Assembly (NCBI RefSeq): GCF_021404405.1
Contig: NZ_JABFTV010000011.1
Location: 62,001 to 126,000 of the forward strand
From: Billgrantia aerodenitrificans
GTDB taxonomy: Bacteria; Pseudomonadota; Gammaproteobacteria; Pseudomonadales; Halomonadaceae
DNA: 64,000 bases
Direction: 5' to 3'
Position 1 is the stretch's first letter; each line of letters starts with the position of its first letter. The notes beneath the pieces are model-generated. The model did no database searches, was not told where the DNA came from, and worked only from the letters and a program-made list of their open reading frames with translations. This document shows, piece by piece, positions 33,694-42,343 of this stretch. The position numbers and the translations under genes are program-made.

Positions 33694-35112
33694 ATGCCTA
33701 CTTCCCACACCTTCCATGCCCTGATCGACGGCGAATTGACCACGGGCACTCACCAGATGGCGGTGATCAACCCCAGCAACGAAGAGACAGTGGCCTACTG
33801 CCCACGCGCCACCCCGAAAGAGGCCGAGCGCGCCATTCGCGCCGCCCGCGAAGCCTGGCCCGCCTGGCGGGACACGCCGCTGGAGCAGCGGCGCCAGGTG
33901 CTGCTTGCCATCGCCGATTGCATCGAGGCGAATGCCGAGGAGCTGGAGCACTTGATCACCCTCGAGCAGGGCAAACCCCTGGCCGGCTCCAAGGTGGAAA
34001 CCTTTCAGGCACCGGCGATCTTGCGCTTCTTCGCCAATGTCGATCTCTCGCCGCGAATACTGCAGGACGACGCGCAGCAGCGCGCCGAGCTGCACCGCCG
34101 CCCGTTGGGTGTGGTGGCCGCCATCGTGCCCTGGAACTTCCCGCTGGTGATGGCCTGCTACAAGCTCGGCCCCGCACTGATTGCCGGCAATACCTGCCTG
34201 GTCAAGCCGAGCCCCACCACGCCGCTCGCCACGCTGCGCCTCGGCGAACTCATCGCCGACCTGGTGCCACCGGGAGTGGTCAACGTCGTACCGGACGGCG
34301 GCGACATCGGCCCGCTGCTGGCCGGCCATCCGGACATCGACAAGATCTCCTTCACCGGCTCCACCGCCAGCGGACGCGCGGTGATGCGCTCCGCCGCCGA
34401 CAGCCTGAAACGTCTCACACTGGAGCTGGGCGGCAACGACGCCGCCATCGTGCTCGACGACGTCGACGTGGCGGCCGTGGCCCCGCAGCTGTTCGGCCTG
34501 GCGTTCGTCAACTCGGGCCAGGTGTGCATGTCGATCAAGCGGCTCTACATCCACTCCGCCATCTACGAGCCGATGTGCGACGCACTCGCCGAGCTGGCGC
34601 GCTCCGCCAAGGTGGGCGATGGGCTGGACCCGACCACCCAGTTCGGCCCGGTGCAGAACCGCCGCCAGTTCGACGCGGTGAAGCGAGCGCTCGAGCTCGC
34701 CCCGCAGTACGGACGCATCATCGCCGGCGGCCGCACCTACGGCCCGGGGTATTACGTCGAACCGACGCTGATCCGGGACATCGAGGAGGGCAACCCGGTG
34801 GTGGACGAGGAGATCTTCGGCCCGGTGCGCTCGCTGCTGCGCTTCGACGACGTCGAGGACGCGATACGCCGCGCCAACCGCTCGCCCTATGGCCTGGGCG
34901 GCTCGGTATGGACGCGTGACGTCGAGCGGGGCGAGCGCATCGCCAGCCGGCTGCAAACGGGCAGCGCCTGGGTCAATCAGCACTTTGCCATGGCGCCGCA
35001 CATTCCCTTCGGCGGCCACAAGCAGTCCGGCATCGGCGTGGAGTTTTCCGAGGCGGGGCTGCACGAATACACCGCCATTCAGTCGGTGGTAGTCGCCAAG
35101 TCGGCCCAGTGA
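33694..35112 (+). CDS. Aldehyde dehydrogenase, probable benzaldehyde dehydrogenase
   Basis: A 472-residue NAD(P)-dependent aldehyde dehydrogenase: VPWNFPLVMACYKLGPAL, KPSPTTPLATL, FTGSTASGRAV, catalytic Glu in LELGGND and catalytic Cys in NSGQVCMSIKR. It is followed 12 bp later by a zinc alcohol dehydrogenase of benzyl-alcohol type, which makes benzaldehyde to benzoate the most likely step. It could also act on other aromatic or aliphatic aldehydes. ACAGGAGCACGCC precedes the start. Confidence 0.82.
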   Translation: MPTSHTFHALIDGELTTGTHQMAVINPSNEETVAYCPRATPKEAERAIRAAREAWPAWRDTPLEQRRQVLLAIADCIEANAEELEHLITLEQGKPLAGSKVETFQAPAILRFFANVDLSPRILQDDAQQRAELHRRPLGVVAAIVPWNFPLVMACYKLGPALIAGNTCLVKPSPTTPLATLRLGELIADLVPPGVVNVVPDGGDIGPLLAGHPDIDKISFTGSTASGRAVMRSAADSLKRLTLELGGNDAAIVLDDVDVAAVAPQLFGLAFVNSGQVCMSIKRLYIHSAIYEPMCDALAELARSAKVGDGLDPTTQFGPVQNRRQFDAVKRALELAPQYGRIIAGGRTYGPGYYVEPTLIRDIEEGNPVVDEEIFGPVRSLLRFDDVEDAIRRANRSPYGLGGSVWTRDVERGERIASRLQTGSAWVNQHFAMAPHIPFGGHKQSGIGVEFSEAGLHEYTAIQSVVVAKSAQ

Positions 35113-35124
35113 GAGGAGCACAGC

Positions 35125-36234
35125 ATGGAAATCAACGCAGCCGTGGCCCGCACGCCACAGGCCCCGCTCTCCCTGGAGACACTGCAGCTGGAGCCGCCCC
35201 GGGCCGGTGAGATCCTGGTACGCCTGGTGGCCACCGGCATCTGCCACACCGACATCGTCATGCGCGATCAACATCTCCCCACGCCACAGCCGGTGGTGCT
35301 GGGCCACGAGGGAGCCGGTATCGTCGAGCAGGTGGGCAGCGGCGTCAGCAAGGTCGCCGTCGGCGATCACGTGGTCATGACCTACAACTCGTGCGGCCAC
35401 TGCGCCAGCTGCGACAAAGGCCAGGCCAGCTACTGCCACGACTTCTTCCCGCGCAACTTCCTCGGCACCCGGGCGGACGGCTCGAGCGGCCTGTCTCAGG
35501 CGGGCAAGATGATATACGGCAACATCTTCGGCCAGTCTTCCTTCGCCAGCCACTCGCTGTGCCATGAGCGCAATGTGGTCAAGGTGCCCCGCTCGGCTCC
35601 GCTGGAGCTGCTGGGGCCGTTGGCCTGCGGGGTGCAAACCGGTGCCGGTGCGGTGCTCAACTCGCTGCGGGTCGCGCCGGGCGACTCGCTGGCGGTGTTC
35701 GGTACGGGGTCGGTCGGCCTGTCGGCCATCATGGCCGGCGTGGTCGCCGGAGCGACCACCATCATCGCGGTGGACCGCAACCGCCAGCGCCTGGAACTGG
35801 CCCTGGAACTCGGCGCCAGCCACGCCTTCGTGGCCGACTCCCCCGGGGTGGTGGAGCAGATCTGCCAGGCCGCCGGCGGCGCGGGTGTCGATCACGCCCT
35901 GGACACCACCGGCCTGGCGCCGGTCATCCAGCAGGCCGTGGCGGTACTGGCGCCCCGCGGCACCTGCGGCATCCTCGGCGCCTCGGATCCCAGCAGTCAC
36001 CTGGAGCTGAATCTGAGCCACATGATGTCGGCGGGCCGCAGCCTGAGGGGCATCGTCGAGGGCGACTCGCTGCCGGATCACTTCATCCCGGCACTGATCC
36101 GCCTGTACGAAGGGGGCCGCTTCCCGTTCGACCGGCTGGTGACCTACTACGAGTTCGAGCAGATCAACCAGGCCATCGATGACGCCGAGCACGGCCGCGT
36201 CATCAAACCCATCGTACGCTTTCCCTCAGCCTGA
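35125..36234 (+). CDS. Zinc alcohol dehydrogenase, aryl (benzyl) alcohol type
   Basis: A 369-residue MDR dehydrogenase. Zinc ligands are visible in GICHTD and GHEGAGIVEQVG (catalytic) and in CGHCASCDKGQASYC (structural four-Cys set); the cofactor motif is GTGSVGLSAIMAG. The IYGNIFGQSSFASHSLC stretch is typical of aryl-alcohol dehydrogenases such as XylB. Together with the preceding aldehyde dehydrogenase it would give benzyl alcohol to benzoate, feeding the ben genes. Confidence 0.83.
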   Translation: MEINAAVARTPQAPLSLETLQLEPPRAGEILVRLVATGICHTDIVMRDQHLPTPQPVVLGHEGAGIVEQVGSGVSKVAVGDHVVMTYNSCGHCASCDKGQASYCHDFFPRNFLGTRADGSSGLSQAGKMIYGNIFGQSSFASHSLCHERNVVKVPRSAPLELLGPLACGVQTGAGAVLNSLRVAPGDSLAVFGTGSVGLSAIMAGVVAGATTIIAVDRNRQRLELALELGASHAFVADSPGVVEQICQAAGGAGVDHALDTTGLAPVIQQAVAVLAPRGTCGILGASDPSSHLELNLSHMMSAGRSLRGIVEGDSLPDHFIPALIRLYEGGRFPFDRLVTYYEFEQINQAIDDAEHGRVIKPIVRFPSA

Positions 36235-36251
36235 TAAAGCCCCGCGATAAA

Positions 36252-36273
36252 GCCCCGTGAACACGGCCGGGGC
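36252..36273. terminator. Bidirectional hairpin between ADH and vanR
   Basis: GCCCCG (36252-36257) and CGGGGC (36268-36273), with a nested GTG/CAC, form a hairpin between two convergent genes. No strong T-run is present on either side. Confidence 0.5.
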
Positions 36274-36333
36274 AGACGCAGCGCCACTCCGGCGGTGCGC
36301 CTGCCCCGGACACGTTCATGCCCTGGGCAGCGC

Positions 36334-37038
36334 TCAGTCGTCGGCTCGCGGCTGGCCGAGCCCGGGTCCCAACCCCAGCAGCTCGCCGTAGCGCAGGCCA
36401 ATGAAGGCGTGCTCGCGCATCAGCATCTCGGCGCGGGCGCCCTCGCCGTGGCTCAGCGCCTGGAGCACCAGCTCGTGCTGGGTCTGGGCCAGCTGCAGCT
36501 TGCGGTACTCCCGATCGAGCGCCTCGCTGTCGATGACGATGGAGTCCGCGGCGGCAAACGGCAGATGGTTGTTGCGCGCGATGGCGTCGCCGATCACCGG
36601 GCTGCCAGCCGAACCGACGATGGTTTCGTGGAAGCGCCGATTGAGCTCGCTCCAGACGTCGACGTCGCGTTCCTCCAGATAGCCCTTGGCCAGCAGTTCG
36701 CGCCCCTTTTGGATCCAAACCGTCAGTTCTTCAGCCAAGGCCGGGCTCAGCCCCTGTTCCGCCAGGCGCCGTGCCGCCAGCCCCTCCAGCACCCCGCGCA
36801 CCTCCACCGCGCAGAGCACGTCCGCCTCGGTGAACTCCCGCACCATGAAGCCGCGCTTGCCGGCCCGCTGCAGCAGCCCCTCCTGCTCCAGGGTACGGAA
36901 GGCCAGGCGCACCGGGGTGCGCGAGACGCCCAGCTGCTCCGCCACCGCCACCTCGCCGATACGTTCACCGGGCGGATAGAAGCCCTCGCCGATCAGCTTG
37001 CGCAATCGGCTCACCACGCTCTTGTCGCTGTCGCTCAC
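36334..37038 (-). CDS. vanR: GntR-family (FCD) regulator of vanillate genes
   Basis: A 234-residue FadR/FCD-type GntR protein: winged HTH in residues 1-70 (IGEVAVAEQLGVSRTPVRLAFRTLEQEGLLQRAGKRG) and an FCD ligand domain after residue 75 with conserved His residues (LNRRFHETIVG, HEAF-like REHAFIG). It is divergent from vanA across 169 bp that contain two GGATCC-centred palindromes, the type of operator known for VanR. It should repress vanAB in the absence of vanillate. Confidence 0.87.
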   Translation of the reverse strand: MSDSDKSVVSRLRKLIGEGFYPPGERIGEVAVAEQLGVSRTPVRLAFRTLEQEGLLQRAGKRGFMVREFTEADVLCAVEVRGVLEGLAARRLAEQGLSPALAEELTVWIQKGRELLAKGYLEERDVDVWSELNRRFHETIVGSAGSPVIGDAIARNNHLPFAAADSIVIDSEALDREYRKLQLAQTQHELVLQALSHGEGARAEMLMREHAFIGLRYGELLGLGPGLGQPRADD

Positions 37039-37074
37039 TCGATCACCACCCTTGCTGCCCTTTCGAAATTACCA

Positions 37075-37084
37075 ATGGATCCAA
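37075..37084. promoter_or_regulatory. VanR operator, half-perfect copy
   Basis: ATGGATCCAA, a one-base variant of the TTGGATCCAA core of VanR operators, lies 124 bp upstream of vanA and 37 bp upstream of vanR. Confidence 0.55.
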
Positions 37085-37092
37085 CTAAAGCA
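37083..37092 (+). promoter_or_regulatory. Degenerate GACTAAAGTC element upstream of vanA
   Basis: AACTAAAGCA keeps the ACTAAAG core and sits 116 bp before the vanA start, the same distance and orientation as the better copies at pobA, ech and vdh. Sequence alone would not support it; position does. Confidence 0.3.
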
Positions 37093-37125
37093 TAAGTTGA
37101 CCATCACAAGGCTGAAAAGCTCTAC

Positions 37126-37137
37126 TTTGGATCCAAA
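37126..37137. promoter_or_regulatory. VanR operator TTTGGATCCAAA
   Basis: A perfect 12-bp palindrome, differing only at the outermost pair from the ATTGGATCCAAT operator described for VanR of Caulobacter. It lies 71 bp upstream of vanA, where bound repressor would cover the promoter. Confidence 0.75.
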
Positions 37138-37207
37138 CATAATATCACGACCGTGACCGAGCGTGGCGTCATGCCGCCGGCATGCCGGCCCCGCCAAGGA
37201 GAGAACC

Positions 37208-38272
37208 ATGAGTCAACAGGCCCCCTTCCCCAAGAACACCTGGTACGTCGCCTGCACCCCGGACGAGATCGCGGACAAGCCGCTGGGACGCACCATCTGC
37301 AACGAGCCCATCGTACTCTTTCGCGGTGACGAAGGCCGCGTTGCCGCGGTGGAGGATTTCTGCCCCCACCGAGGTGCCCCGCTGTCACTGGGCTTCGTGC
37401 GCGACGGCAAGCTGGTGTGCGGCTACCACGGCCTGGAGATGGGCTGCGACGGCAAGTGCGCCGGCATGCCCGGCCAGCGCGTGCGCGGCTTCCCCAGCAT
37501 CCGTGCCTACCCGGTGGTGGAGCGCCATGGTTTCGTGTGGCTGTGGCCGGGGGATCCCGAACAGGCCGACCCGAGCCTGATCCCCGAGCTGCACTGGGCC
37601 AACAATCCCGACTGGGCCTACGGCGGCGGGCTCTACCACATCCACTGCGAATACCGCCTGATGGTCGACAACCTCATGGACCTGACCCATGAGACCTACG
37701 TGCACGCCTCCAGCATCGGCCAGCCGGAGATCGAGGAGGCCGCCCCCGAGACCAGCGTGGATGGGGACGAGGTCATCACCAGCCGGCATATGGAAAACAT
37801 CCCGGCGCCGCCCTTCTGGCAGGCGGCCCTGCGCGGCTGCGGCCTGGCCGACGACGTGCCGGTGGATCGCTGGCAGATCTGCCGCTTCACCCCGCCGAGC
37901 CACGTGCTGATCGAGGTGGGCGTGGCCCACGCCGGCAATGGCGGCTACGACGCCCCGGCGGCGGTCAAGGCATCGAGCATCGTGGTCGACTTCATCACCC
38001 CCGAAACCGACACCTCGATCTGGTACTTCTGGGGCATGGCGCGCAACTTCAAGCCCGAAGACGGCGAGCTCACCGAGAAGATCCGCGAGGGTCAGGGCAA
38101 GATCTTCGCCGAGGACCTGGACATGCTCGAGGCCCAGCAGCGCAACCTGCTGCGCTATCCGGAGCGCCAGCTGCTCAAGCTCAACATCGACGGCGGCGGG
38201 GTACAGGCCAGGCGCATCATCGATCGCATCCTGGCCGAGGAGCGCACCGCCAGGGAGGGCGTCACGCCATGA
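37208..38272 (+). CDS. vanA: Vanillate O-demethylase oxygenase subunit
   Basis: A 354-residue Rieske oxygenase, the usual VanA length. Rieske ligands are Cys52-x-His54 and Cys71-x2-His74 (CPHRG ... CGYHG), and the iron site lies in NLMDLTHETYVH. It demethylates vanillate to protocatechuate and formaldehyde. The start at MSQQAPFPKNTWY follows AGGAGAG; a 15-residue extension is unlikely. Its stop overlaps the vanB start as ATGA. Confidence 0.95.
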   Translation: MSQQAPFPKNTWYVACTPDEIADKPLGRTICNEPIVLFRGDEGRVAAVEDFCPHRGAPLSLGFVRDGKLVCGYHGLEMGCDGKCAGMPGQRVRGFPSIRAYPVVERHGFVWLWPGDPEQADPSLIPELHWANNPDWAYGGGLYHIHCEYRLMVDNLMDLTHETYVHASSIGQPEIEEAAPETSVDGDEVITSRHMENIPAPPFWQAALRGCGLADDVPVDRWQICRFTPPSHVLIEVGVAHAGNGGYDAPAAVKASSIVVDFITPETDTSIWYFWGMARNFKPEDGELTEKIREGQGKIFAEDLDMLEAQQRNLLRYPERQLLKLNIDGGGVQARRIIDRILAEERTAREGVTP

Positions 38273-39237
38273 GCAGCGTTCCCCTCTCGCTGATCGTCGA
38301 GGTCAAGGCACGCCACGACGAGGCCCACGACATCGTCACCTTCGAGCTGGCCGACCCTCACGGTCGGCCGCTGCCGGCGTTCAGCGCCGGCGCCCATCTC
38401 GACGTACAGGTCAAGAGCGGTCTGATTCGCCAGTACTCGCTGTGCAACCACCCCGAGGAGCGCGACCGCTACCTGATCGGCGTGCTGCGCGACCCCGCCT
38501 CCCGGGGCGGTTCGGTGGCCATGCACGAGGAAATCAAGGTCGGCGATCTGATCCAGATCAGTGCGCCCAAGAACCACTTCCCGCTCAAGCCGGCCGGGCG
38601 CACCCTGCTGCTGGCCGGCGGCATCGGCATCACGCCGCTGCTGTGCATGGCCGAACGCCTGGCCCACACCGATGCCGAGTTCGAGCTGCACTACTGCACG
38701 CGCTCCCCGGAGCGCACCGCCTTCCGTGAGCGCATCGCCGCCTCCGGCTTCGCCGAGCGGGTGCACTTCCACTTCGACGACGGCGAGCCGGCACAGCAGC
38801 TCGACCTCGCGGGGCTGGTCGCCACGCCGGACCCCGAGGCCCGGGTCTACGTCTGCGGCCCCACCGGTTTCATCGAGGCGGTGCTGTCGGCCTGCAAGGC
38901 GGCGGGCTGGCCCGGCGAGCGGCTACACACCGAGTACTTCGCCGGGGCCGTGACCGACACCGCGGACGACGGCAGCTTCGAGGTCAAGATCGCCAGCAGC
39001 GGCGCCAGCTTCAGCGTGCCCGCCGACAAGACGGTGCACCAGGTGCTGGCCGAGAACGGCATCGAGATCATGGTCTCCTGCGAACAGGGGGTCTGCGGCA
39101 CCTGCCTGACCCGGGTACTGGAAGGCGAGCCCGACCACCGCGACCTCTACCTGGACGACGACGAGCACGCCGCCAACGACCAGTTCACCCCCTGCTGCTC
39201 GCGGGCCAAGAGCAAGGTGCTGGTGCTGGACCTGTAG
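38269..39237 (+). CDS. vanB: Vanillate O-demethylase reductase subunit
   Basis: A 322-residue reductase of the phthalate-dioxygenase-reductase type: an N-terminal flavin domain (RQYSLCNHPEERDRY), an NAD-binding domain (LLAGGIGITPLL, VYVCGPTGF) and a C-terminal [2Fe-2S] domain with CEQGVCGTC and a late CC. It supplies electrons to VanA. It overlaps vanA by 4 bp. Confidence 0.94.
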   Translation: MSSVPLSLIVEVKARHDEAHDIVTFELADPHGRPLPAFSAGAHLDVQVKSGLIRQYSLCNHPEERDRYLIGVLRDPASRGGSVAMHEEIKVGDLIQISAPKNHFPLKPAGRTLLLAGGIGITPLLCMAERLAHTDAEFELHYCTRSPERTAFRERIAASGFAERVHFHFDDGEPAQQLDLAGLVATPDPEARVYVCGPTGFIEAVLSACKAAGWPGERLHTEYFAGAVTDTADDGSFEVKIASSGASFSVPADKTVHQVLAENGIEIMVSCEQGVCGTCLTRVLEGEPDHRDLYLDDDEHAANDQFTPCCSRAKSKVLVLDL

Positions 39238-39280
39238 GCGCTTTACATGACGCCCCCATAACGACAAGAGGAACACCCCC

Positions 39281-40291
39281 ATGACACCCAGCAAGATCGT
39301 CACCGGTATCGCTTTGGCAACCACGCTGCTGGCCGCACCGGCTCTGGCCGAGGCCACCACCCTGCGCATCGCCCACGTCTGGCCCGGCGGCTCGCTGATC
39401 GATCGCGAGCTGTTCCAGGCCTGGGCAGAAAGCGTCGAGGAGGCCTCCGACGGCCGTCTGCAGGTGCAGATCTTCCCCGGCGCCACCCTCACCGGTGCCG
39501 ACAACGCCTACCAGGGCGTGGTCAACGGTATCGCCGACATCGGCGCCACCGCCCAGGGCTACAACGCCGGTCGCTTCCCGCTGACTCAGGTGGTCGAACT
39601 ACCCGGCGTCTCGGCCAGCAGCCACCAGGGCTCGTGCATCCTGCAGTCGCTCTATGAGCAGGGACACTTCGACGAGGAGTATTCCGATACCCGGCCGCTG
39701 TTCATGTTCACCACCGGCCCCGGCTACCTGCACACCAAGGAGCGCCTGATAGAGACGCCGGCGGACCTGGAAGGGCTGCGCCTGCGCCGGCCCACGCCGG
39801 TGGTCGGCGACATGTTCACCCGCCTCGGCGCCCAGGCCGTGGGCATGCCGGCTCCAGAAGTGTTCACCTCCATGCAACGCGGCGTGGTCGACGGGCTGAG
39901 CTTCAACTGGGAGGGCATGAAGACCTTCCGCCTCAACGAGCTGGCCAGCTACCACACCGAAGTGCCGCTCTACGATCTGTCGCTGTTCGCCACCATGAAC
40001 CAGCGCACCTACGACAGCCTGCCCGAGGACCTGCAGCAGGTGATCGACGACCATAGCGGTCTGGAGTGGTCGCTGCGCGCCGCCGAGGTCTACGACGAGC
40101 TGATTCGCCAGGGCCGCCAGGATGCCGAAGAGGCCGGCCACGAGTTTCTGGTCATCGAGGATGCCCTCGAGCATGCCGACTGGGGGCCGGTGCTGAACGA
40201 AACCATCGAACGCTACCTGGATGAAGTCGGCGAGGAGGGCAGGGAGATCTACGAAGCCGCCCTCGCGCTACAGGACGAGTGCCGCGCCTGA
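39281..40291 (+). CDS. dctP: TRAP binding protein (copy 2, orphan, with vanAB)
   Basis: A 336-residue DctP-type periplasmic protein with a signal peptide (GIALATTLLAAPALAEA) and segments TTLRIAHVWPGGS, VVNGIADIGATAQGYNAGRFPLTQ and LRLRRPTPVVGDMFTRLGAQAVGMPAPEVF. It is closely similar to the proteins at 31166 and 59061, but no DctQ/DctM pair adjoins it. Placement 43 bp after vanB suggests it brings vanillate or a similar methoxylated acid to a shared permease. Confidence 0.88.
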   Translation: MTPSKIVTGIALATTLLAAPALAEATTLRIAHVWPGGSLIDRELFQAWAESVEEASDGRLQVQIFPGATLTGADNAYQGVVNGIADIGATAQGYNAGRFPLTQVVELPGVSASSHQGSCILQSLYEQGHFDEEYSDTRPLFMFTTGPGYLHTKERLIETPADLEGLRLRRPTPVVGDMFTRLGAQAVGMPAPEVFTSMQRGVVDGLSFNWEGMKTFRLNELASYHTEVPLYDLSLFATMNQRTYDSLPEDLQQVIDDHSGLEWSLRAAEVYDELIRQGRQDAEEAGHEFLVIEDALEHADWGPVLNETIERYLDEVGEEGREIYEAALALQDECRA

Positions 40292-40360
40292 GTTCATCGC
40301 TAGTCGCTTCACTCGCCACACTCTACCCGCCACTCCCCATTCGCTAAGTCACCCTTCGTT

Positions 40361-40382
40361 ACGGCAGCCCTCGGGCTGCCGT
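40361..40382 (+). terminator. Terminator after the vanAB-dctP operon
   Basis: ACGGCAGCC (40361-40369) pairs with GGCTGCCGT (40374-40382) around CTCG, followed by CCTCGTTTCTCC. It lies 70 bp past the dctP stop. Confidence 0.7.
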
Positions 40383-40413
40383 CCTCGTTTCTCCTCCAGC
40401 ACGCTTCTCGTAA

Positions 40414-40423
40414 GACTAAAGTC
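40414..40423 (+). promoter_or_regulatory. GACTAAAGTC element upstream of enoyl-CoA hydratase
   Basis: A perfect consensus copy, 117 bp before the hydratase start, same orientation as at pobA and vdh. Confidence 0.6.
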
Positions 40424-40472
40424 GAAGAAAGGCAGGAATGACCCGGCTCGGCGACTGCTGTACTCTATCCAT

Positions 40473-40489
40473 TGTTTAGTTACACAACA
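40473..40489. promoter_or_regulatory. TGTT-N9-AACA dyad upstream of enoyl-CoA hydratase
   Basis: TGTT (40473-40476) and AACA (40486-40489), 17 bp overall, 51 bp before the start codon. Same half-sites and spacing as upstream of the second TRAP operon and of the CoA synthetase. Confidence 0.4.
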
Positions 40490-40539
40490 GTATTTTCGAA
40501 CAACAAGCGCTCAGCTTGACGATTATTGCCGAGGCCCAC

Positions 40540-41310
40540 ATGACCGAAACGCTCGTCAAGACGACTCTGGACGACACCATCTACACCATCACCCTGGCGC
40601 GCCCGGAGAAGCGTAACGCCGTCAGCGACCGTCTGCTCAGCGCTCTGGAAGAGGCCCTGGTGGCCACGCCGGAAGAGGCTCGAGTCATCATTCTGGCCGC
40701 CGAGGGCAAGCACTTCTGCGCCGGTCTGGACCTCGCCGAACATCAGCATCGCGACCCCTTCGGCGTGGTGCAGCACTCCCGCGGCTGGCACCGCATCTTC
40801 GATCGCCTGCAGAACGGCGGCCTGCCGGTGGTGACCGCCATGCAGGGGGCCGTCATCGGCGGCGGGCTGGAGCTGGCCACCGCCACCCATGTGCGGGTCG
40901 CCGAATCCAGCACCGTCTATCAGCTGCCGGAGGGCCGCCACGGCATCTTCGTCGGCGGCGGCGCCTCGGTGCGGGTCTCCAACATCATCGGCCCCGGCCG
41001 CATGTGCGAAATGATGCTCACCGGCCGCGTCATGGACGCCGACGAAGGGCAGCGCCTCGGCCTCTCCCACTACGTGGTCGGTAACGGCGAGAGCCTCGAC
41101 AAGGCCCGCCAGCTCGCCGAGCGCATCGCCGAGAACGCGCCCATGGCCAACTGGGCCATGGTCTCCGCCATCTCGCGCATCGACAACATGGCCAGCGACG
41201 ACGGCCTGTTCGTGGAGTCGCTCACCGCCGCTCTGACCCAGACCAGCCCCGAGGTGGCCGAACGTATCGGCAGTTTCTTTACCAAGAAAGGCCAGGGCCC
41301 GCGCACCTGA
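40540..41310 (+). CDS. Enoyl-CoA hydratase/isomerase family protein
   Basis: A 256-residue crotonase enzyme. Both catalytic glutamates of hydratases are present (GGGLELATATH and QLPEGRHG), with HFCAGLDLAEH as oxyanion segment. It does not match the feruloyl-CoA hydratase/lyase (Ech) pattern closely, so a plain hydration step of an aromatic enoyl-CoA, followed by the SDR 11 bp downstream, is the better reading. The ATG at 40540 follows GAGG; an upstream TTG is less likely. Confidence 0.82.
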   Translation: MTETLVKTTLDDTIYTITLARPEKRNAVSDRLLSALEEALVATPEEARVIILAAEGKHFCAGLDLAEHQHRDPFGVVQHSRGWHRIFDRLQNGGLPVVTAMQGAVIGGGLELATATHVRVAESSTVYQLPEGRHGIFVGGGASVRVSNIIGPGRMCEMMLTGRVMDADEGQRLGLSHYVVGNGESLDKARQLAERIAENAPMANWAMVSAISRIDNMASDDGLFVESLTAALTQTSPEVAERIGSFFTKKGQGPRT

Positions 41311-41320
41311 GGAGAACACC

Positions 41321-42106
41321 ATGAAGTTTCAGGACAACACCTTCATCGTCACCGGCGGCGCCTCGGGGCTGGGAGAAGCCACCGCCCGCGCCCTGCACGA
41401 TGCCGGCGGCAACGTGGTGATCGCCGATCTCAATGCCGAGCGCGGCGAAGCGCTGGCGGGCGAGCTGAACGCCAGGAGCGCCACCGACCGCGCGCTGTTC
41501 CGCCGCACCGACGTTACCAGCGAGGCCGATGCCCAGGCCGTGGTAGCGCTGGCCGTGGACACCTTCGGCGGCCTGCACGGGCTGATCAACTGCGCCGGGG
41601 TCGGCGATCCCGCCAAGGTGGTCGATCGTCACGGCGAGCCGCTGCCGCTGGAAGCCTTCGCCCGCATCGTCAACATCAACCTGCTGGGCACCTTCAACAT
41701 GCTGCGCCTGGCCGCTGCCGCCATGGCCAAGGGCGAGCCCCAGGCCGACGGCGAGCGCGGAGTGATCGTCAACACCGCCTCGGTGGCGGCCTTCGACGGC
41801 CAGATCGGCCAGCCCGCCTATGCGGCCTCCAAGGGCGGCATCGTGGCCATGACCCTGCCCATCGCCCGGGAAATGGCCCGCCACGGCATCCGCGTCATGA
41901 CCATCGCCCCGGGACTGTTCAGGACCCCGCTGATGGAGGCGCTGCCGGAAGAGGCGCAGCAATCCCTGGCCGCATCCATCCCTTTCCCCAACCGTCTGGG
42001 CGAGCCCGACGAATTCGCGCGCCTGGCCTGCCATATCGTCGATAACCCCATGCTCAACGGCGAGACCATTCGAGTGGATGGGGCGATTCGTATGGCTCCG
42101 CGGTAG
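41321..42106 (+). CDS. SDR, 3-hydroxyacyl-CoA dehydrogenase type-2 like
   Basis: A 261-residue SDR with TGGASGLGEATA, NCAGVGDPAKVVDRHG, NTASVAAFDGQIGQPAYAAS (Ser and YAASK) and an APGLFRTPLMEALPEEAQQSL segment characteristic of type-2 3-hydroxyacyl-CoA dehydrogenases (HSD17B10-like). With the preceding hydratase it gives two successive beta-oxidation steps. GAGGAGAACACC precedes the start. Confidence 0.84.
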   Translation: MKFQDNTFIVTGGASGLGEATARALHDAGGNVVIADLNAERGEALAGELNARSATDRALFRRTDVTSEADAQAVVALAVDTFGGLHGLINCAGVGDPAKVVDRHGEPLPLEAFARIVNINLLGTFNMLRLAAAAMAKGEPQADGERGVIVNTASVAAFDGQIGQPAYAASKGGIVAMTLPIAREMARHGIRVMTIAPGLFRTPLMEALPEEAQQSLAASIPFPNRLGEPDEFARLACHIVDNPMLNGETIRVDGAIRMAPR

Positions 42107-42120
42107 TCCGTTCTGTCACA

Positions 42121-42265
42121 GCTCGCTGAAGGAAATGAGCTTTTCCGGCAACAAGCCTCCGCGAGGGCGCTGTGAACCCATCCCTGGGCGCTACTTTTGC
42201 CATCCATGGCAAAAGACCCTCGCTTCGGCTTGTCCCCGGCGCTCATCTCGCCGGGCTAGTGGAAA
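42121..42265. repeat. Palindrome-rich intergenic element
   Basis: The 237-bp gap between the SDR and the acyl-CoA dehydrogenase contains stacked inverted repeats, the clearest being TTTTGCCAT / ATGGCAAAA (42195-42203 and 42206-42214), an AGCTC...GAGCT pair near its left end, and CCCGGC/GCCGGG-like ends. It has no credible ORF. The style is that of a dispersed non-coding repeat; no second copy was seen in this window. Confidence 0.4.
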
Positions 42266-42343
42266 AACTCAAGCCTCCTTTGAACAGGTGACGGCAGTCT
42301 TCTCCTTTTCACGCCCGACCACTATTCCAGTGAGAATGCCACC

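Noticed and set aside
33493..36192. An 899-codon minus-strand frame opposite the aldehyde and alcohol dehydrogenases
   Set aside because: Low-complexity composition and complete overlap with two well-supported enzymes; typical high-GC antisense artefact.
40540..41310. Naming the hydratase as feruloyl-CoA hydratase/lyase (ech)
   Set aside because: It has hydratase glutamates but not the overall sequence pattern of the lyase, and it sits with an SDR suited to beta-oxidation.
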